Shown here: positions 14,006 through 16,819 of the stretch, piece after piece
How positions within the stretch are numbered: position 1 is the stretch's first letter
Layout: each line of letters starts with the position of its first letter
Assembly (NCBI GenBank): GCA_964348185.1
Contig: CAYGBW010000044.1
Span: forward strand, 1 to 16,819
Direction: 5' to 3'
DNA from: CAYGBW01 sp964348185
GTDB taxonomy: Bacteria > Desulfobacterota > BSN033 > WVXP01
DNA length: 16,819 nucleotides
Notes under the pieces: model-generated
Told to the model about the DNA's origin: nothing
Databases searched by the model: none
The model's input: the letters and a program-made list of their open reading frames with translations, nothing else
Position numbers and translations under genes: made by a program

Positions 14006-14287
14006 CTATCCCCCACTCAGTATGTGGAAGATGCAGACCTCGCAAGGCTGTGGAAGCTGCGTTTCCAAATCCGAAGATGACCAGGGGCGACCGTTCACGA
14101 GAACCGTTAGACTGGGCTCCAACCTCCCTTTTGTGAAGAGTCTCTCCTCCACCTGCTCGCCATATTTTTGCACAAGGCAATCGAAAAGGCCCCGAAGGCA
14201 GGTGCCCTCTGGTAGGTGCAACGTCAGTTTTGACCCGATCAGGTCGTCCACAACGTTGGTTCGAATGTAGACCTCCATTTGGATCAT
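14006..14287 (-). CDS. MoaD/ThiS-family small sulfur-carrier protein
   Basis: This 93-residue protein has the ubiquitin-like MoaD/ThiS plan: first strand MEVYIRTNVVDDLIG, the loop LPEGTCLRGLFDCLVQKYGE, a strand SLTVLVNGRPW near 59-69 and an end ILSGG. The terminal Gly-Gly is the residue pair adenylated and then thiocarboxylated in this family to donate sulfur for molybdopterin or thiamine-type synthesis. It sits 22 bases after the aldehyde oxidoreductase gene, the usual position in tungsto-enzyme operons, so a role in the pterin cofactor is likely. I prefer ATG 14287; the ATG at 14278 is equally family-like, and a start at 14359 would overlap the upstream gene by about 50 bases. Confidence 0.82.
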   Translation of the reverse strand: MIQMEVYIRTNVVDDLIGSKLTLHLPEGTCLRGLFDCLVQKYGEQVEERLFTKGRLEPSLTVLVNGRPWSSSDLETQLPQPCEVCIFHILSGG

Positions 14288-14309
14288 TTTTTCGGGTCTT
14301 TTTTGACTC

Positions 14310-16238
14310 TTAGACCTCTTTCCCCCAGGGTTTTCCGTATCGGCGGAGCTGAGGGACAACGTAACTCAGTCCAAGGCGACTCAACTTCTTCGAAGTCGGA
14401 ACCCCAGTCCTCCGATCCCAACCCCTGATATGGTAATACTCCTGAATCATCTGGTTCAGTACCGCCCGGGATAGTGAAAGGCCCTTGGCGGGTCCGTCTC
14501 CAATCGGCTCCTCCAACACCCGCTGAGGCAGAGTGTCCATCTCTTGAGTGAGGCCCTCGCGCAGGTTTATCGCCCGTTCCAAATTGATGATCCGTTCGGC
14601 ACTCCTCAAAAGCTCCTTTTGGGTGACCCTTATTCCCGTTCCCAGCGAGAACATCTCTGTCATGGCCTTTAGATCCACTCTGTAGGACGAGAGACTGTGA
14701 AAAAAGCAAATACCCAGGGAATCTGACAAACAGACCATCTCCTCATGCCACTTCACCATTTGGGGTTTGCCGTTTGGAACCAATGGCTTCGCACCGTCCT
14801 CATTTCCCCCAAGTCTGTTTGCAATCTTTACCAATTCTGGGGTCGAACCGTACTGGCACATCACCTCCGAAGTCAGATGGTCTGGCCCTCGGCAACCCAC
14901 GGCAAATCCGAGTGCATAGGCCATGGTCGCTCTAGGATCGACCGCTGTCAGCTCCAGGCCCTTCTCTTGGATAGCATACCCCTTTGCCTGGGGACCGATC
15001 CTGTCCACAGCCCTCTCAGCTCCCTCAGCCAACAGATCACCAAACCCCTCTCGAAAGGCGATCTTCCTCAACAGAACTTCCGTTGCCTCAAGGTTTCCCC
15101 ATGCGAGATCGAGGCCGTCGGTTTCATCTGCAGAGAGTATCCCCCTCTCGTAGGATTCCATAGCCATCGCAACGACACTGGAAGACGAACTGACATCCAT
15201 ACCGTAAAGGTTGCAAAGCTCATTTGCACGGACAACAAACGCGGGGTCTACGCTCCCAATCCTGGGTCCCCAATCGCTCAATGTCTCCCATTGAGGCCCC
15301 TCAGAGTACGAGCCCCGGTACGGCCCCTCCTCCACAGAGGTAAACTTCCCACAGTGCATGACACAGGCAGAGCACCCTGTCTCCCTCCGAACGAATCTCT
15401 CACGGAGGTACTCCCCTCCGATCTGATGAACCCCTTCCATATATCCTGTTTGAAAATTGCGGGTGGGATTCACGCCTACCTCATTGGCAGTGAGCAGACC
15501 CCTTTGGGTTCCAAAAAGGTATTTCCGCCTCCAAGAGAACTCGTCCTCCCGGACCTGGCGCCGTGACTCCAAGGCTACCCTGTGAAATTCATCCGGTTCA
15601 GAAGACCGTATGGAGCCCGTTCCACTGACCGCGATCGCCTTGAGCTTTTTGGAGCCCATCACCGCGCCCAGTCCTCCCCGTGAGGCACTCCGATAGATAT
15701 TGGATGCAACGACCGCGAAGCGAACGAGATTCTCACCCGCTTGTCCGATCCCGATGACGTTGGTGTTAGGGTTCCTCTCCTTTTTCTTAACTGCAGCATC
15801 AGTTTCTCGTAGGTCTTTCCCCCACAGGTCAGCCGCATCGAGGATCTCTAAGTTTTCATTCTTGATGCTCAAATAGACGGGAATGGGCGATGCCCCTGTG
15901 ATCACGATCCCGTCATAACCTGCAAACTTGAGCTCATTGGCAAAGTGGCCTCCCACTGTCGTCTTGAAATAGAGACCCGTTAAAGGAGACTTCGACGTGA
16001 CGGTCAACTCGCAGGCCCCAGGGGCAATCGTACCACAGAGTGTACCCGCTGAGATGATCAAGACGTTTTCTGGAGAGAGCGGATCCACACCGGGTTTCAG
16101 GGAATCCCACAGGATTTTGGTATTCCAACCCCTGCCGCCCACATAGTCCTGAAGCATTGTCTGGTCAACTCGCGCTCTCCAGATTTTTCCTTGGCCAAGA
16201 TCAACCCAAACCAGCTGACCGGCTATACACCTGTCCAT
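14310..16238 (-). CDS. aor: aldehyde:ferredoxin oxidoreductase, tungsten/molybdenum pterin type (AOR family)
   Basis: This 642-residue enzyme oxidises aldehydes to carboxylic acids, passing electrons to ferredoxin through one 4Fe-4S cluster and a bis-pterin tungsten centre. The AOR N-domain is clear: WVDLGQGKIW, VGGRGWNTKIL, ELTVTSKSPLTGLYFKTTVGG and KFAGYDGIVITG. The cluster ligands are CSACVMHC (C289, C292, C296) with C511 in DSLGIC. The middle block PQWETLSDWGPRIG and the late DPRATMAYALGFAVGCRGPDH are also family hallmarks. ATG 16238 has GGGAGG a few bases upstream and matches the family N-terminus (DRCIAGQLVWVDLG); starting at 16331 would overlap the ferredoxin gene. Which aldehyde is used, and W versus Mo, cannot be told. 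The AOR superfamily also includes non-AOR members such as BamB-type subunits. Confidence 0.93.
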   Translation of the reverse strand: MDRCIAGQLVWVDLGQGKIWRARVDQTMLQDYVGGRGWNTKILWDSLKPGVDPLSPENVLIISAGTLCGTIAPGACELTVTSKSPLTGLYFKTTVGGHFANELKFAGYDGIVITGASPIPVYLSIKNENLEILDAADLWGKDLRETDAAVKKKERNPNTNVIGIGQAGENLVRFAVVASNIYRSASRGGLGAVMGSKKLKAIAVSGTGSIRSSEPDEFHRVALESRRQVREDEFSWRRKYLFGTQRGLLTANEVGVNPTRNFQTGYMEGVHQIGGEYLRERFVRRETGCSACVMHCGKFTSVEEGPYRGSYSEGPQWETLSDWGPRIGSVDPAFVVRANELCNLYGMDVSSSSSVVAMAMESYERGILSADETDGLDLAWGNLEATEVLLRKIAFREGFGDLLAEGAERAVDRIGPQAKGYAIQEKGLELTAVDPRATMAYALGFAVGCRGPDHLTSEVMCQYGSTPELVKIANRLGGNEDGAKPLVPNGKPQMVKWHEEMVCLSDSLGICFFHSLSSYRVDLKAMTEMFSLGTGIRVTQKELLRSAERIINLERAINLREGLTQEMDTLPQRVLEEPIGDGPAKGLSLSRAVLNQMIQEYYHIRGWDRRTGVPTSKKLSRLGLSYVVPQLRRYGKPWGKEV

Positions 16239-16252
16239 GATGCCTCCCTGGG

Positions 16253-16765
16253 CTACGACGGGGGAACCGTGGATCGACTCCTCACGAGGACGACACGGTC
16301 TCGTTCGCCAACCTCGAACTTGTTGACCCATTCAAGGGCTTTTGTCTCACACACAGCCACACACTTCGGTTCCCCCTGGCAGAGATCGCACAAGGCGACC
16401 TCTTTGCCTCCGGGCCGAGGGAAAACCGCTCCGAAGGGGCAAGCCTCCACACATTTCATGCACCCCGTGCATGCCTTTGGCTCCATCAATACCATTCCAG
16501 TTTCAGAATCCTTCCCCAACGCTTCGGTCGGGCAGATCGGCACGCACTCGGGTTCTGCACAATGTTCGCAGATTACGGGCACGTTCAGACACTTGGGCTC
16601 GAACTTCCGAATCCGAATGGCTCCATCGAAGTATGCGTAGGCCCCGTCGAATCGGAAGGAACACACCAGTGTGCAGGCTCGACATCCTGTACACCTTCCA
16701 GGATCCACCACCAATACCTTCGGGATGACCTTCCGCGCGAGGGGCCGTTCCGTTCGGCCAGACAC
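16253..16765 (-). CDS. four-cluster ferredoxin-like electron-transfer protein (HycB/CooF type)
   Basis: This 170-residue polyferredoxin has sixteen cysteines in four groups: CTGCRACTLVC, CEHCAEPECVPICP, CTGCMKCVEACP and CDLCQGEPKCVAVC. The 4Fe-4S ferredoxin spacing predicts four clusters. Such subunits pass electrons between a pterin enzyme and other carriers. It lies 14 bases before the aldehyde oxidoreductase gene and probably serves it. The start is uncertain. The GTG at 16765 has no ribosome-binding site, and homologues normally begin just before KVLVVDP (residue 17). The frame stays open to the window edge, reading ILNQGEEWYCRECFLFLS before the GTG, so the gene may be longer and cut by the edge. 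Confidence 0.85.
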   Translation of the reverse strand: MSGRTERPLARKVIPKVLVVDPGRCTGCRACTLVCSFRFDGAYAYFDGAIRIRKFEPKCLNVPVICEHCAEPECVPICPTEALGKDSETGMVLMEPKACTGCMKCVEACPFGAVFPRPGGKEVALCDLCQGEPKCVAVCETKALEWVNKFEVGERDRVVLVRSRSTVPPS

Positions 16766-16819
16766 GGAGAGAAAGAGAAAACACTCACGGCAGTACCACT
16801 CTTCCCCTTGATTTAGGAT

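Noticed and set aside
14745..15566. + strand open frame of 273 codons opposite the aldehyde oxidoreductase gene
   Set aside because: The opposite strand encodes conserved AOR motifs throughout. This frame has Pro/Ser/His-rich low-quality sequence and no start context.
1..16819. CRISPR arrays, tRNA and rRNA genes
   Set aside because: No regularly spaced repeats, cloverleaf-like sequences or rRNA-like stretches were noticed on reading both strands by eye; a covariance-model scan was not possible.

Overview
The window looks like a chromosomal segment of a mid-to-high-GC anaerobic bacterium, most likely an uncultured member of the Desulfobacterota (the former Deltaproteobacteria). This is an inference from gene content: a tungsten-type aldehyde:ferredoxin oxidoreductase with a polyferredoxin, a stand-alone PflX-type radical SAM protein, a CxxC-x17-CxxC mini zinc ribbon, and a LolCDE/MacB-like ABC cassette. 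No rRNA, tRNA or CRISPR array was seen.

Layout. (1) 1-3425, + strand: the possible 3' remnant of an upstream gene, then two FtsX-type permeases and their ATPase, a tight three-gene exporter or lipoprotein-release operon. (2) 3426-5225: about 0.9 kb of non-coding and decayed DNA holding two good intrinsic terminators, promoter-like sites, a diverged direct repeat of a segment upstream of the operon, and the remnant of a double zinc-ribbon gene. Three very small genes follow: a cold-shock protein, a CxxC-x17-CxxC protein and, on the other strand, a ribbon-helix-helix antitoxin-like protein whose C-terminus looks frameshifted. (3) 5226-8434, + strand: a PflX-like radical SAM protein, an unrecognised 142-aa protein, a decayed DksA/TraR-type zinc-finger gene, a Gp37/Gp68 (DUF5131) radical-SAM-like protein and a single-HKD phospholipase-D-fold protein with a C-terminal cysteine cluster. 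(4) 8435-8841: a 203-bp element with symmetric nested inverted repeats (MITE-like) next to a perfect 9-bp palindrome. (5) 8842-9867, + strand: an M29-type aminopeptidase-like metalloprotein. (6) 10002-16819, - strand: one probable operon read from the right edge leftwards: four-cluster ferredoxin, aldehyde oxidoreductase, MoaD/ThiS-like protein ending in GG, then a complete dipeptide/oligopeptide permease core (two permeases, two ATPases) with no binding protein in view.

How the genes may work together. Regions 5 and 6 suggest import of peptides, trimming by the aminopeptidase, and oxidation of amino-acid-derived aldehydes by the oxidoreductase with electrons passed to the polyferredoxin; the MoaD-like protein would serve the pterin cofactor. 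This is an inference from adjacency. Regions 2-4 read as an accessory stretch with at least two clear gene remnants and one mobile-like repeat.
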